Shown here piece by piece: positions 13,601-28,600 of a DNA stretch of 64,000 nt. This DNA is from Zoroaster sp. YZ-2022 (taxonomy: Eukaryota > Echinodermata > Asteroidea > Forcipulatida > Zoroasteridae), in contig CM055830.1 of the NCBI GenBank assembly GCA_029582265.1, positions 34,094,718-34,158,717 of the forward strand, read 5' to 3'. The position numbers and the translations under genes are program-made. Position 1 is the first letter of the stretch; each line of letters starts with the position of its first letter. The notes beneath the pieces were generated by a model. It was not told the DNA's origin. It saw only the letters and a program-made list of their open reading frames with translations, and made no database searches.

Positions 13601-16600
13601 TATTTGAAAGAGTTGATCTTGAGTTCAAATTATGATCAAATCTAAACAATTGCTTTTAATTTAGGGGATTGTAGTTATGTCTTCACATCAGACAACTGTG
13701 GACAATCAGACTATACAAGTATCTTCAGTGTAGTCGTGGAGAACGTGCCGTGCGGAACCTCCAAGGTGACTTGCACTAGGTCCATCATCTTCACTCTTCT
13801 TGACGTGCAGATAATCCTTGTACGGGGTGCTGATCCGATCATTAATCCGCCACCTCCCACGCCAACACAAGCCCAGTATCGCATTATCAAGTCTGGAATC
13901 TTTCTTATCATAAACACTCGTCATGGTAAGACTTTGAAATCTTGAATAATTTTTTCAATAATATACCATTTATACACAAATTTATCAGAAATATACCAAG
14001 CTATACACTACGCAAACATCCGAAGCCAAATGCATCATATGTTATAAACACGTTGAAGTCAATGACAGTAAACTGCAATGTACCAGTAAATGTGTTCATA
14101 GTAATTAGTTAATTTCATTATCTGGTTTTAACTTCTCCTTAAATATATTTCTGGCAACGAAAACAAGAATTCCTCAAAAACACTTATATCACTGTAGCTC
14201 GTATAACCCTGAGGAAACATGTGAAGAGAAGACAATGATGTTATTATTCACTTTAAGATTGGGAGAAAAAGTAAGGAATGAAAACCCAATCCGTTTTGGT
14301 CCAATTTGGACCTGAACCAGCGTACACAGAAGTGAAAGGTGACGCTATAGGTGAAGCACATATACGCTAACCTAATCCCAAATATACAATGTATATGTAA
14401 GCTCACAAAACAGAATAACGATACTGCATCTTTTAAGGGTGTTAATTAAGTTGTAATTTACATTAATTTTGTTCTCAGGAATAACATTGATGTGGGATCG
14501 CGGTACGTCAATCTATGTAACATTAGATGGAGATTTTAAGGAAAAAGTTTGCGGCCTGTGCGGTGATTTTGATGGCAACGCCGAGGATGATTTCAGAACG
14601 AGATCGGGCGAGGTGGAGGCAACGGCTATTTTATTTGGACACAGCTGGAAAACAGTCGACAACTGTGAAGTTCCGCCGGATACCGTCCATCCCTGTGAGC
14701 TGAATCCCGAACGGAGGGATTGGGCGCAGTTTGCATGCGCTATTATTAAGAAATCTATCTTTGAACCCTGTCATCATGTGGTAAGCTATATGACACCACA
14801 TGTTTACTTTTCTTATCAATCCAACTTATGAATATCCACAGTGAGTTTGGTGAAAGCCATTTTGTTCTTTCATCATCTTGTAACTTTATGAATGAAATTG
14901 AACTTGACTGCACGTACGGCTAAGTCTTGTGCCCAGACTTTATATGAGTGTGATCTAACATTGCTGTCCCTGTGTTTTCTGAATATATTTCTTATAAATG
15001 TCAATACACGACATGTCCGAGTTTGTTATCTATAACAAAATCTGCACTAGACTAGTCGAGTACTGCCACATACTGTGTGCTTTATAAGGTCAGTTTATGT
15101 TATTATTATTAATCTCATATTTGTTTTCATTTCAGGTGGATCCCGAAGAATATTACGAAAACTGTGTATTTGACACATGTGCGTGCAACAGAGGTGGAGA
15201 CTGTGAGTGTCTGTGTACTGCCATCAGTAACTATGCCGCACTGTGTACCGCCATGAATGTCCCAGTGGCATGGAGGTCCGATGGAAACTGCGGTAAGTTT
15301 AATTTGCCGGAAACATTGATAATGACATGTAGAAAAAAGGGAAAAAACAACATTTGGAATGAGCGTTCAGAAAATAAATGTCAAATGCTTAGTTGAACGG
15401 TAACAAAGTGCTTAGGGTAATTTATGACTGGACCCACGATAAATTATTTTGGCGACATTTTAAGATAAAACTGTTTTTCTCAAGACTGTTTTTTTTTTTT
15501 TTTTTTTTTTTTTGTGTGGTTTTTTTTTTTTTTTTTTTGGTCGTTTTAATACATTTGTTTTCTGTTTCGCAAGTACAAGAGCAACATTCCGATGAAAATA
15601 CATCTTTAAGTTTTTTTAACGCCAGCTTTGTTAGTGTTGAGAGCCTCACAAACTTTATTCTTTTCGGTAATCATTTGGACACTAACTGGTTTTATTTTCT
15701 GGTTGTCCACTATTGTTTTTGCCATCTGTTGTCGTCTTTACCCAAAAGTGAAAGTTGAAACGAATAAATATGTATTTATCTGAATTGAATTTCAAGGATT
15801 AATTTGTATGTTCATTCCAACGCTCTTGTTTTCAAGAAATATAATTATATTAAAAGCAACCTGTTGATTATCATCACAATACACTGTAGATATGTTTGGA
15901 TGTTTTACAAAGAGTTGCTGGATGGCGACTTTTTATAAATTCAACACAACCATTCTTGTTTTTTTCCACCGCTAATATGAAAGTACTTCAGATGGAATAA
16001 TTACTCAGGATGACAGATACCTGTTCCAACTTTACACCAAATATTCAATATCAATGTTATACCTTCCTTTTAAGGTTTGCAATGCGAAAACGGCATGGAA
16101 TACCAAGCGTGTGGCGAGGTCTGCCACAGCGACTGCTACGATACCCCCGAAGTAGCCGGCTATGACTGCGAGATGGACTGTGTGGAGGGCTGCCACTGCC
16201 CGGAGGGGACCAAGCTCTATAATGGAGAATGTGTTGAAACTCTTGGATGCCACTGTCTGTATAATAACCAAGAAGTACCGCCTGGCTTTGTCATCGTTGA
16301 AAACTGCATGAGATGGTAGGTACTTTCAAACCAGCATTTTGCTTTTGTGAAGGGAAGGTACAACATTGGTACTGTTGCTTACTCTCTTTGAATCAAGATT
16401 ATGTGTATGAAGTAAAGGGAATGTTAAAATTGGTTAATTGGTTGATTGTTTGACGCGTATGCTTATAAACTCTTTGAATCAAGATATACATTAAACATCA
16501 AACTTGTGAAGGTTTCAGCATTTTATTCTGAAAGGACGTTTAGGAAAGAGTGTTATTTCCAAAATTTGAACCGGAGTTAATTCAGTTTTCTTAAAAGTTA

Positions 16601-19600
16601 CAGCATCTTAGACAACATTATTTGTAGGAAAGATTGATACCTTCATTAGTTTCTAAACCAGGTAAGTTTTAAATTATTATTTGTTTATTCATATTGTCTT
16701 ATTACTAACTCTTAAAAGGAAGGTACAACATTGGTAATCACTTGATTACAAAATTACCAAATTATTATCCCGATGATGTAAAATTGGTGAAAGGCACCAA
16801 TCATCCTAAAAATATTTTTTCAGAAGTGTTTAAGATACAAATGTATATTTTGTTTTCTGTAAACATTGTGAATGTTTTTTTTTTTACGTTCATGACTAAG
16901 AGCTGAAACTTTCACAGGTTGTTTATTTAAAGTACATCTTGATTCAGAGAAAGTAAGCATAATCTTAAAAGCAATTTTGCCAACATTACTCATAGGTAAA
17001 ACTTGTAGCTTTGCATGGTGAAGAGGATAAGTAAGACTAATTGCGGTGACACCATGTGAAATTCTCAATTGAGTAGGAATTAGCTCTGAAAAGGGATCTC
17101 CTATATCCTAAGTCAACCACCCTCCTTTCCCCTGTGCTTGTTAACAACTGATTCGGTTCAGTGAGCACACACTCCTCTCCCCCACTCCTAGGATCCTAGT
17201 CTCAACAGTTCTCGCCTGCACGCCACAACGAACTAATCCTCCAGCATCCTGTCATCGCGTAATCCTCCAGCAGCCTACTTAAGCAGAAGCATTTCCCAGA
17301 GTCCGGCATTCTCCTGAGAATGATGAGAGCATACTGATCGAAACTTTTCAGAACTAATTACTACTCAATTGAGAATTTCACATGGTGTCACCGCAATTAG
17401 TCTTACTTAACATTACTCATGTTGTAATGTGTTTAGAAAAAGTCCTTGCAATAATTTAAACAAACTACAACATTCAACCTTTAAACTTCAGAATGTTTTC
17501 TTTTTGAAGTGAATGCATTAGTGGCGCAATGACGTGTACAGGGTCGCCTTGCACAACAAGTAAGTGTTTCATTATATTTGTTTTAATGCACAATAAACTT
17601 TGTTTTTGTTTCATGAACTTTCTAAAATTGTCGTTATTCGGCCTGTGGCATGGATTACTTGTTTATGAATTAATTCGTTTCATTCAAGTACAATTGTTCT
17701 TGTGAAGAGTTAAATGATATATGATAAAAATAATTTTATCATATTTATTTAAATAAGTTTGTTATAATGATAATGAAACCCAACATGTATTAAATACAAA
17801 GAAAAATGAAGAAGAACTTGTGTTTGAGTAGAGTCAACTTAAGAGTCAAATAATTTACATCTGCAATGGAGAGCCGTTGGGTAATGATGTATTGTAAAAA
17901 AGAAAACAATTTGCTGTAAAAAAAGGAAACCATGAAGTCACGCTTCATGCAGCAGAAACGACAAGATTTTAAAATCAGATATACAAAATAACCAGAACAG
18001 CAACAACTCAACAGATTCGTAACCATTGTACCTTAATTTATTTCTCCAGCTCCTGGTTTGACGACAACTCCACTGGTAATGACAACAACTCCACTGGTAA
18101 TGACAACACCGTGCACATGTCCGCCAGGCGATTTCACATGCTACGACTGCTCCAGATGCGTATCACCAGAGGGCGTGTGTGACGGCGTCAACGATTGTGA
18201 TGACTTTTCGGACGAAGAAAATTGTGATTGTTACTACGGAGATCAAGTTTACCCTGTAAGAAATTGACTCCTCTTCTTGCGACCTCAAAACAGGGTTTGA
18301 CCTTTATACCACCCCTTCCTTCTAACAGGGGTGGGTAAATTTGCTGTTTAGGGCTTTGGGATACACAATGACACTGCACAATTACTAGCCTAACTGGTGG
18401 GTGATATTTCATAGGAAATTTTCAGATTGTTGATGATCTCCCGTTTATGGCAATATCTTTGATCCTGGGTGAAGCAGTTATAGTCAAGTGTATTGGCCAA
18501 GCAGTATGACGAGCCTTACTAAGATTCAAACTCACATTCAGAAATGGAGTCCGGTACGCTGACCACAACACTCTTTAATCTGGCGGTTTCAGGTTCAAGT
18601 CTCGATCTGTCAATTTTCTTTGTACACTAATAGAACGTTATTTGATATCGTTAACCAACTCAAATGAACTTTCAAGCTTTTGTTGACTTTTTCAGGTGAA
18701 CCAGCCATTCGATGGCGACGGTGCCTGTGAAAGTTGTAAATGTGAGATTGGCACAAATACACCAACATGTGAGAAAATATGCAGCCTCACATGTGCACCA
18801 GTAAGTGTCTGTTTTACTTGGGTTTGAAGGCAATTTTTTACACTTTCGGTAACATGTAAATGCATGCATACTTTATAAGAATTAAAACATATGTACAGAA
18901 ACTAGAGTTGTACTTTTTCATGAGTACTATAGCGAGTACGAGGACAGAAAATGTAATCGAGTACGAGTACTATAACTCTCAGAAACCAACCTGTAATAGT
19001 TTTAACTCATTTCATTGTGTTGTTGTTGAAAGAAAAACAGTGAAAATGCATTAAGATGTTTTGTTCATGCTAACATGAAATATTTTCCTCATAAAGTTGA
19101 ACATTCTATTGCAAAATAAATTGATTAATTGTACTGAAACGATTGCATGTCAGAAGCAAAATTCAAGGAATATTTTATACCATCATCAACTTTACACCAT
19201 AAAGTTTTAGTGTAAATCTGTGATCATTTATGTTTTTTTAATTTTTTTTTAATTTTTTTTAATTTATTTATAGAATACCAATAGTGTATAGGGGTTTTAA
19301 ACAAGGTAACCTTTTCACATAACTTGGTTGATATTCTTGTCAACAGGGTGAAATACTTCACCTAAATGAAAATGACAACACAAAATGCTGTGAATGCAGA
19401 CCACAAGGTAAGACAAAGAATAATGTAAGAATATTATAAGTAAGACTTGTAGCTTTGCATGGTGAAAAAGGATACGTGAAGACTGTTTCACATCATGTAA
19501 AAATTCTCTTTGGAGTAGTTAATAGTTCTGAAAAGAACCGGTTGGTTAAACTTGACGTTTCGATCGTCTTCAGGAGGATCATTTACTACTCAAAAGAGAA

Positions 19601-22600
19601 TTTTTACATGGTGTCATCGCAAACGGTCTTTATTATTACACTATTATAAGCAAATGAAACATATTTACATCTTTTTGACGCAAGTGAAGATTGCTGTGTC
19701 TTGATGGGTAAATGACATCCCATTATTGTGAAAATTGGGGGAAAATAGCTCTTAATCCTACCATCTCTTTTGGACTTCCTGGATCTGCCACGGTGGTTTT
19801 TACTTGATTTGTCCCGAGCCAAGTTGGCTCATCAGGCCTGTGTTTATCTCCAGTTTCATTGGCATTAAACGACTGAGGATATTTCTGTTCTCCCTGGATG
19901 GGATGCCAGTCTTTCGCTGGTTACTTCCCCAGCTTGTCCTGGGTAAGGAGAAGCAATTATGGTAAAAGTGCCTTGCTTAAAGGCACAATCACCAATGGTC
20001 GCAGCCTGGATTCGAACCCACATTCTGACGAATCAGCCGTCAGAACACAATATTGTTGCGCCAGACCACTAATTGGCCACGACACCCCCCATTTTTTATT
20101 TGACATTAATCATTAATTTTGTTTGTGTTTTGTTACAGTGTCAACAACAACAACAGTTATTACAACTGAAATAGGTGAGAATCCTTTATAACTGCGTATT
20201 TATGATGAGATAAGATTTTAAAGGGAAGGTACAGCATTAGTAATGTTGGCAATCCAGCTTCTTTTGAGTATGCTTATTTTCTGTGAATCAAGATATACAT
20301 TTACTGAAAACACTTGATCAAAACTTGCCGTCTGAGAAAACAGAAGATTGTAAGAAAATTCTAACATCCATTTTCTACTTTTGTCAAATATTTAGTGTGC
20401 CCAACGGAATGCATGTGTACCCAGAACTGTCTGGGGACAAACAACTGCGTCGCTGATCTTGACTGTTCCTCTTGTACGTGCCCCCAAGGTTACACTTGGG
20501 ATGGCAATAATTGTATCCTGTATCCGATAGACTGTGCCTGTGTATACAATGGTGCTACTTATCTGGTTAGTTTTAAAGCCACCATTTTGGTTTGTTCTGA
20601 AACTACTCAAGTATATGGACATCAAAGTGATCGAGACTCGTGTCCGAAATAGACGCCTTTCAATTTATGAACTGCGCCTATTTGTACAACCTTCTTGGTT
20701 TCCTTATACACAAAGTCTATTAGAGCCAAAGTGAGACTTGCATCGCAAATAGATTGGTGCATTTTAAACTTTAATTTTCTTTAGTCATTAGAGATATGCA
20801 GTCTGGGCACCAGACAAAAATTGATGCAGGTGAAGACAGTTATATCCCTGAGGATGTGCGGTTAGTTTACCATCTACAGTAATCTTAACTTGTTTTTGTT
20901 TTTTGTTTTTTTGAGATTGTTATTTGATGAATTTTATTTCAATTTTCATTTTCATTTACAGGAGGGAGATAAATGGGCAGAAGGACCCTGTCAGGAATGT
21001 ACCTGCACGAGTCACGTTGCGCATTGTGTGCCACACTGCAATCTCGGCCATACTGATTGCCAACCGGTAAGATATCAGAAGAGTGTAAAATAATGTCTAA
21101 TCTGGGGGAAGGGGCACTAGTATGGGCGGCCCAGCAAACAAATCAATGTTGGGAGGTACTGGGACACCCAAACATTTGTGTTCTATCCTTGTGTTCTATC
21201 CTTTATATAGAGCGGTCTAGCGTACCGAACTCAAGTTCTGGTGTTGCCAGCAGCAGGGTGTGGGTTCGAGCCCCGGTCGTGACACTTGTGTCCTTGAGCA
21301 AGGTACTTAACCATAATTGCTTCGTCCTTCGGATGGGATGTAAAGCCGTAGGTCCCGTGTGTTGTATAATGCACGTAAAGTGGATTGTCGTGCGGTCTAG
21401 TGCACTGAACTCAAGTTCTGGTGTTGCCAGCAGCAGAGTGTGGGTTCGAGCCCCGGCCGTGACACCTGTGTCCTTGAGCAAGACACTTAACCATAATTGC
21501 TTCTCTCCACCCAGGGGTTAAATGGGTACCTGTGAAGGCAGAGATGGTTTGCTCTATATGCGCTAGAAATGGCAGCAATTGAGCTGTATACTCCCCAGGG
21601 AGCTGAGATGGTTTCAGGAATGATTTATGAGCCTTATGAGCCTTATGAGCAGGGATAATAATGTAATGCGCCTTGAGCGCCACTTAGTTGGTGGATACGT
21701 GCGCTATATAAATCTATACATTATTATTATTATTATTATTATATGTTTAGGGGGTGGGGTTCTGGTTGAGCAACTGGACAAACTGATCACTGGAGAGGGC
21801 TTCAACCTTCTTTGATTTAAGGTTAACACCAGGACTGAAATATCACGGAGGTCATGGCCGCCATTACCCTGGTCTTGGCCTTCATATCCCATGGACATTC
21901 TGATATTCTAAAGTACCCTTTACTAAGAAAAAGTGGCCTTGCCCCTATAACAATTAAATTTGAGGTCTGCTACACTCTTGTAGAAGTTCATCTCCAGTTA
22001 CTAATTTCTTTGTATTTTTTCTGCGTCAAATTGTGTCATTTATCAGGGTTACGAGCTTGTTGATGACACACCCGAGGGAGGTTGCTGCTACTGTCAACCA
22101 CTACGTATGTACCTAAATATCTAGTTGTCTTTCATCTTAAAGCTAGTATATACTGTATGTAAATGCATCCACACTTTGTAAGAACCAAGGGATATGTATA
22201 AAAACAACCTGTACGAGTTTCAGCTTATTTCATTTTGTCGTTAGCGAGAAAATAGTGAAAATGCATTCACAATTTTTGTATTAATTCCAAGAGGGAATTT
22301 CCTTTTTTGGAAACACCTGAGACAGAAGTATAAGGATGTATGGTACCATCATCAACCTTAAAATAAGTTTAATATCAAACTGTGTTCATCTATGGAGTGC
22401 CATGGTCTAGTGCATTGGATTTGTGTTCTGATGGCCAAGTCGTCAGAATGTGGGTTCGAATCCCAACCGCGACCGTGGTGCTTGTGTCCTCGAGCAAGAC
22501 ACTTTACCATATTTGCTTCTCTCCACCCAGGTGTAAATGGGTACCTGTGAGGGCAGAGTTGGTTGTTGTGTTTGATTAGCCCTATATGTGCTGTAATGGC

Positions 22601-25600
22601 AGCAATTGAGCTGTATACTCCCCAGGGAGCTGAGATGGTTTCAGGAATGAGTTATGAGCCTGATGAGCAGGGGTAATAATATAATGCGCCTTGAGCACCA
22701 GTTTGGTGGATACGTGCGCTATATGAGTCCACATTATTATTATTATTATTATCTATATTTTTCGAGATTACCTATAATGTACAGTGAAAGGAAAACCAAT
22801 TGAATGTTTTATCTAAGAAGACAATAACAAAATGCATCCATTTAATTCAACATCGACTTAATTTTTTTTTTTTTTAAATTACATTTATTTTTATCCACAA
22901 CAGAAACTACTCCGACAGAGGCCCCAACAACACCAACCATGGCTCCAACCACAACGAGAGAGGTGCCAACCACAACGTCACAGGCTCCAACTACAACAAA
23001 AGCCCCAACCACATCGGCTCAACCAACAACCACAGCAACTGTTACAACAATCGGTAAAATTTGTTTAATGATATCAACAGCCATTTTGGAAATCTCTATG
23101 GATTAGCTCTCTATGGCTGTGGGAATGGAACTCGCACAAATTTATCGAAAAAAAAAGGCGAGGCCCACGCAATCCAGCATGATTGTCAGATTCCAACCGA
23201 GCGCAAAGGTCATGGGCGTGACTATTCTCTTACCCACTGGCGAGCGCGAACAAATCAGGCTAGCTTTCATTTACACTCCAACTGACAGCACCCTCAATGT
23301 TCCTCTTCTTAACGATGACAATGGTCGCATTTTTACTGGATTTACCGGGGAGATTATTCTTCTCCCGAGTGGCACCCGTTACATCAAAACTCTCAGGGTG
23401 TTTCATGTTGGAATAAGTACCACAGATTCTGGTTACATCGTCAAGTTGAATGGTTGCGAGGAAACAAGTAAGTCATGAAGTATCTACCATGATTATGAAA
23501 ACGAAGGTAGACCATTAGTAATGTAGCAAAACTACTTTATTTAATCAAAGCATGCATTGAACAACCCACCCGTGAAAGTTTCAACTCATTGCAGAGTCTA
23601 AGTCTTGAGAAAAGTGTGACAAAATCGATTTTTACAGAAAAACTGAGAGCAAAAATATGCTGTTAGCATCTTTTTGAAGATCTTTTATAAACAGAGGAAT
23701 CAAAATCATGTTCACAACGTCATATTATATGTATTATTATGGTAAAAGACAATTATTTTTGTATTGGAAAACCTGCTTATTCTTGCTTTTACTTATCGGA
23801 TCTTCCTTTTTTTTTGTACCTCTAGTACCATCTACTACAGCACCAACCACTACAGCACCAACCACAACCGCTCGTACCACTACAGAAACTACCCCTGCCG
23901 TGGAAACAACAATGCCAGGTTAGTAAAAATATTATTTATATTTTCTTTATTTCCGATTGAATTTTTTTTTTTTTTAATTTTATTTTTAATATAGTTTTAT
24001 TTTATTTTTTATTTATTTGTTTTAATTTATTTATTAAAACAGTACATGTTGTAACACTGTGGATGCAGATTATGCTTAATTTTGGTTGTGAATTTGCTCA
24101 ATTTTGTTTTAAATTTCAGTGTGTCAGTACCCGCTATTGACGGACGGACAGACTCCGCGAGAGATCAAATTCTTCTCCATTGATACGTCTGTAATTGAGA
24201 GCAATTCATCCCTTGGGTTGCTGGATGGTCAAGCCTGGTCACCTGATGGAAATTCTGGTTATATTGAGGTACGTCTCCCTTGTCTCCCTTGGTTCCTTCA
24301 CACCAAGTAAGTTTAACATTACCATTTTAGAATTACCAATTTTATAACTTATTGTCACGATCAGGGCAGGCTTTCAATGGGGCATGGTAACGGTTTCTAG
24401 AACACGGTGACAGAAAATTACTGCCTCATTCATTCAGCAGCAACAGTAATATGACCTTATCATGTGGGGTATTTCAGTCACTGAGTTTATCTAAAACTAG
24501 CACTTCGATTCCATGCCTTGTTCAGTGTGATGATATTGTCCCATTTAGAACCAAAAACCTATTTTTATCTAAATTTGAAAATGTTTTATCTCTGAAAAAG
24601 GTGCATTTCTTGGAGATAAGAAGGTTGACGGCCATCACGGTCATCGGTGCTGAGAACCACGATGATGGATATGTGTCCGAGTTCACCGTTGAATATACTA
24701 ACACCATCCGGGACGACGAACGCCACAATGTGCAAACGGCAGATGGGTTTACGGTATGGCCATTTTAATGTGTAAAACATTCAGGTTTTTTTTCCTAATG
24801 CTTCTTTAAAGTTTTGCTGAAGTTAGGCTATTGAAAAGTCCCCTCATGTGCATGCCTGTTTCAGGAGCCTGCATGTACACCAGTAACTCATCCATTGTAT
24901 GCATTTTACCGGAGAGGCATTATTCTATGTTGGTGGAATAGCCCCACTTACATGTACACTCCACTTACAAACTTTCAAATCCCAATTATCAGAAATACTA
25001 AAACAATTACCTAATATCATTTTCTTCATCTTGCAGACATTTACATCTGATGGTATAACGCCGACAGTGCAGAGATTCCAAAGCAGCATTGTTGCAGATC
25101 ATGTTTATATTATTATCCAACGATTTACCACAAAGCCGTATATGCGTATTGAACTGTATGGATGTCCACTGAGTAAGTTGAATAGATTTTTATTATATGA
25201 ATCATGTCGCTATTCAACCTCATGAAGCAGAAGGTCACCAGTTACAAAATGTGATTTATAAGAATCCTATCTGAATCCTGTAAATCATATTAGAATCATA
25301 TAGGATATTGTATATGAATTATATAAGAATATTATCTGAATCCTTTAAGAATCCTAGCTATCTGAATCCTATATGAATATTATCAGAATCCATCAGAATC
25401 CTATCAGAATTCTATAAGAATTAAATCTGAATCCCTGACATTTTTCTTGGTAAGTCTTCGTAAGTTTTGGAAAATAATATTGGGTCAGGTAGGATGTCAT
25501 TTACGAATGTAAATTGTTTGTTTCCATTAAACAGTCACTCCACCTACTTCAGAGAAGCCAACAACAGGTAAGATTATTATTAGTCATTGATATTATCTGT

Positions 25601-28600
25601 AACAAAAACATTGTCTGGCACTCTCCCCTCCATTCCCCTTCCTTTCCCCTCCCTTCCCCTCCCCTCCACTCCACTTGTCGGTCAAAATAGGTCCATCGAA
25701 AATTGTTGGTACATTAACAATACACAAATCCATATAATTTGGCCCACCTGAAAAACTTACACACGTCTGGTCTTGCACTAAGATATATATGAGAAGACAA
25801 TTCACACTACTCACAGTTTGTGAGTAGTCGGCGTGATGTGAACACATTCACAAAACATCTTGGCTGAAGACTAAGCCATACGTGCAGTCTCTGTTCAGCT
25901 TCATCCTTAACATTACCAGACTGGCAATGGTGACAGATATAAATGGCTATCGCTAAACTCGATGTGGATACATAGTATCAGATGAACAAGTACTTGAAGA
26001 TCAACATTTCCCTTTTGAGGAACGTGTTTTCCGATGAACTGGCAAAATATGATTTCTTTTTCACCCTAAAATACTGGATACTGGAAAGCTTGACCAACAA
26101 TAGCAATAATTGCCGGGTGTTCTTTGGGTGTATTGAAGGAAGAACCTCTTATGTTTTCTTATCAGAGCTGAGGAATTTTAGTAAAGTTTACCCATGAGCA
26201 GTTTCCAAACAATTATTTCTGAATAAAAACTCCACATATATGTTTTTATTACTTAATCACTGTGGATGAGATGTTATCATACTTAAGTGTTTATATTTAA
26301 TGATATACTCATCACTTTCTCAGGACCAAGAACAACGGTAAAGCAACTGACTTTCCCAACGACAACACCACCGACATTCAGTAAGTGAATTAATAAAAGA
26401 CCAGATGATTTCTTTGTTGAAACCTTACATGTCACCACGACAAAACCCTACAATATGACCCTTTTTACAAAAACGAAAGGAAATTTATAAAAAAGATATT
26501 TCCTAAATAAATGATGTGTTTTTGAAACCTTATTTTTCAGATTGCGACTACAACTGTTTTTGCACCGAGAACTGCAACGGTGAAGTCATTTGTCCACCTG
26601 GCTCTGTTCCTTGCAATATCTACTGTCAGTGTGATAGCACCGGGAAAATGCCCAACAACGATGGATACTGCATTACTGAACCAACTGACTGTGCATGTGT
26701 ATACAACGGTGTGTCATATGAGGTATAAGCCTACATATAGATTGATTAATTTGTCTTTGTGCCAATTGTGAGTTTTTGCAACCGTGACCAGAAGTCTAGT
26801 TTAGAAATTTATTCAATTCTGTGCTGTCACATTTTTTGTCTTTATGTAGCTTGGAGAGACTTGGAACCAAGGACCGTGTGAGGTCTGTACCTGCAACGCT
26901 GGTTACGTCAAAGAGTGCAACTACATCGAGGGATGCCAACGTAAGTTGAGAGATTGTTTCAATGCTTTATGAATTTAATATTCTGATCGTCAAAAATATA
27001 TATTTCTTCCAAAATTGTAGTTTCTGCTAAACAAAATTTCATTAAATCCCAGTGCACTATTAACCCTAACCGCCAAGGTATTCTGGCTAGGAACCTTCCT
27101 GAATCCTCCAAAATCCATCAGCGCACTTTTGGAAACATGCCCTTATCTTCAAAATGCACCCTGCATTTTCGTTGATCTTTCATATTCAGCACTCATGGCC
27201 TGTACTTCTTGCCAGGTAGTAATTTTGTCCCATTTGAAGAGGTGAAAGTACCAGTTTCCAACAGTGCTGAATTTTACCCAAAAAGTGCCCCTTGGAGGAT
27301 TTTGTAGGATTTGGGGTGGTTAGGGTTAAGGTTGTCGAAACACATAAATTATCACATGTTTACATGAAACTTAATTGGTGTAAATATCAAACATCCCTTG
27401 AAATATTTCTGTCTAATGCAATCACTTTATTTCGCAAATGAAGTTTTGTTTTACGGAGACGAAAACGTCACGTTGGAATGAAAACGACAAATTAATCTGA
27501 AAGAATTTTCATTATTTTCTTATTATTAACATCACAATGTCAGATTCTGTGCATATCTCTTGATTCTTATAAAGGATACAAAGGCATGTGTGCAAGTATT
27601 CAGAAAGTCGATGTTTTATCTTATAATTCTTTTCAGCAACTACAACAAATATCCCGACTACTGCTCAGCCAACTACAACAAGAGAAGTTGTAGTAACTAC
27701 CACCGTAGGACCAAGAACAACTGTAAAGGATCTGACTTTCCCGACAACAACACCACCGATATTTAGTAAGAAGATAAATAACAAATTTGTTTTTATAAGA
27801 TTTGAGGCTTTGCATGGTGGAATATCGATATCGTTTCGGTTTTCGGTAACACCATGTGTTTATCTCAACTGTCGTGAAGCTGAGGTACAGGTTCTGAAAA
27901 GAACCTTATCGCACAACTCGTATCTCAACCTTCGTTAAGTGAGAAAGGTTCAAGGGAGAACCAATGTCGGTCAACTCGTTTTTCTCTACTGTCGCTAAGT
28001 GAGAAATATGGTTCAGGGAGAACCATGGGGACTTTACGGGTTAGTATGGTTCAGGGAGAACCATGGGGACTTCACAGGTTATTCTCAACATTTCGATTAG
28101 CCTGGTCTAATCTTCGTCAGGAGAATATTAGAGCAGGCTAATGCAAGAAAACTTCCAATTGATTTTGTTATTTCTACGTGAGGTAGGGAATGAATACTTT
28201 TTCTCCTAACTACCCCATGCAACACTCAATATTATTTTAAAAACTCTTCGACCTGCAGTGCTTTAATTTCAGAGAAAATACACCAAATTAATGTGCACAA
28301 TTGCAAAAGGTTGCTAGTTTGCAATGTTTTGCTCCATGTTTTTGTCTGTAAAATTTTTAATGCTTTTTCAAGCATACTCAGAGAAGCACTTCCGCCAACA
28401 TTACCAATATTGTATCTTGTATGTATATCTTCATTCAAAGAGAGTAAGCATACTTGTAGAAGCAGTTTTGCCAACATTACCAATGTTGTACCTTAGGTAA
28501 AACTTGTAGCTTTGCATGGTGAGGAGGATAAGTAAGACTAATTGCGGTGACGCCATCATTCTCCTGAGGACGATCAGAGCACACTGATCAAAACTTCAGT

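Noticed and set aside
13706..13945. Minus-strand ORFs opposite exon 16
   Set aside because: Antisense shadow of VWD3; the plus-strand frame joins neighbours in phase.
21057..21521. 154-codon plus-strand ORF and opposing ORFs
   Set aside because: They translate the duplicated SINE heads, not a gene.
23081..23106. Acceptor after ATATCAACAG at 23080 for exon 29
   Set aside because: Fits the phase but meets an in-frame TAG at 23104 before the discoidin-like sequence.
25982..26197. 71-codon plus-strand ORF in intron 34
   Set aside because: No recognisable domain and no splice sites that fit phase; AT-rich intronic sequence.
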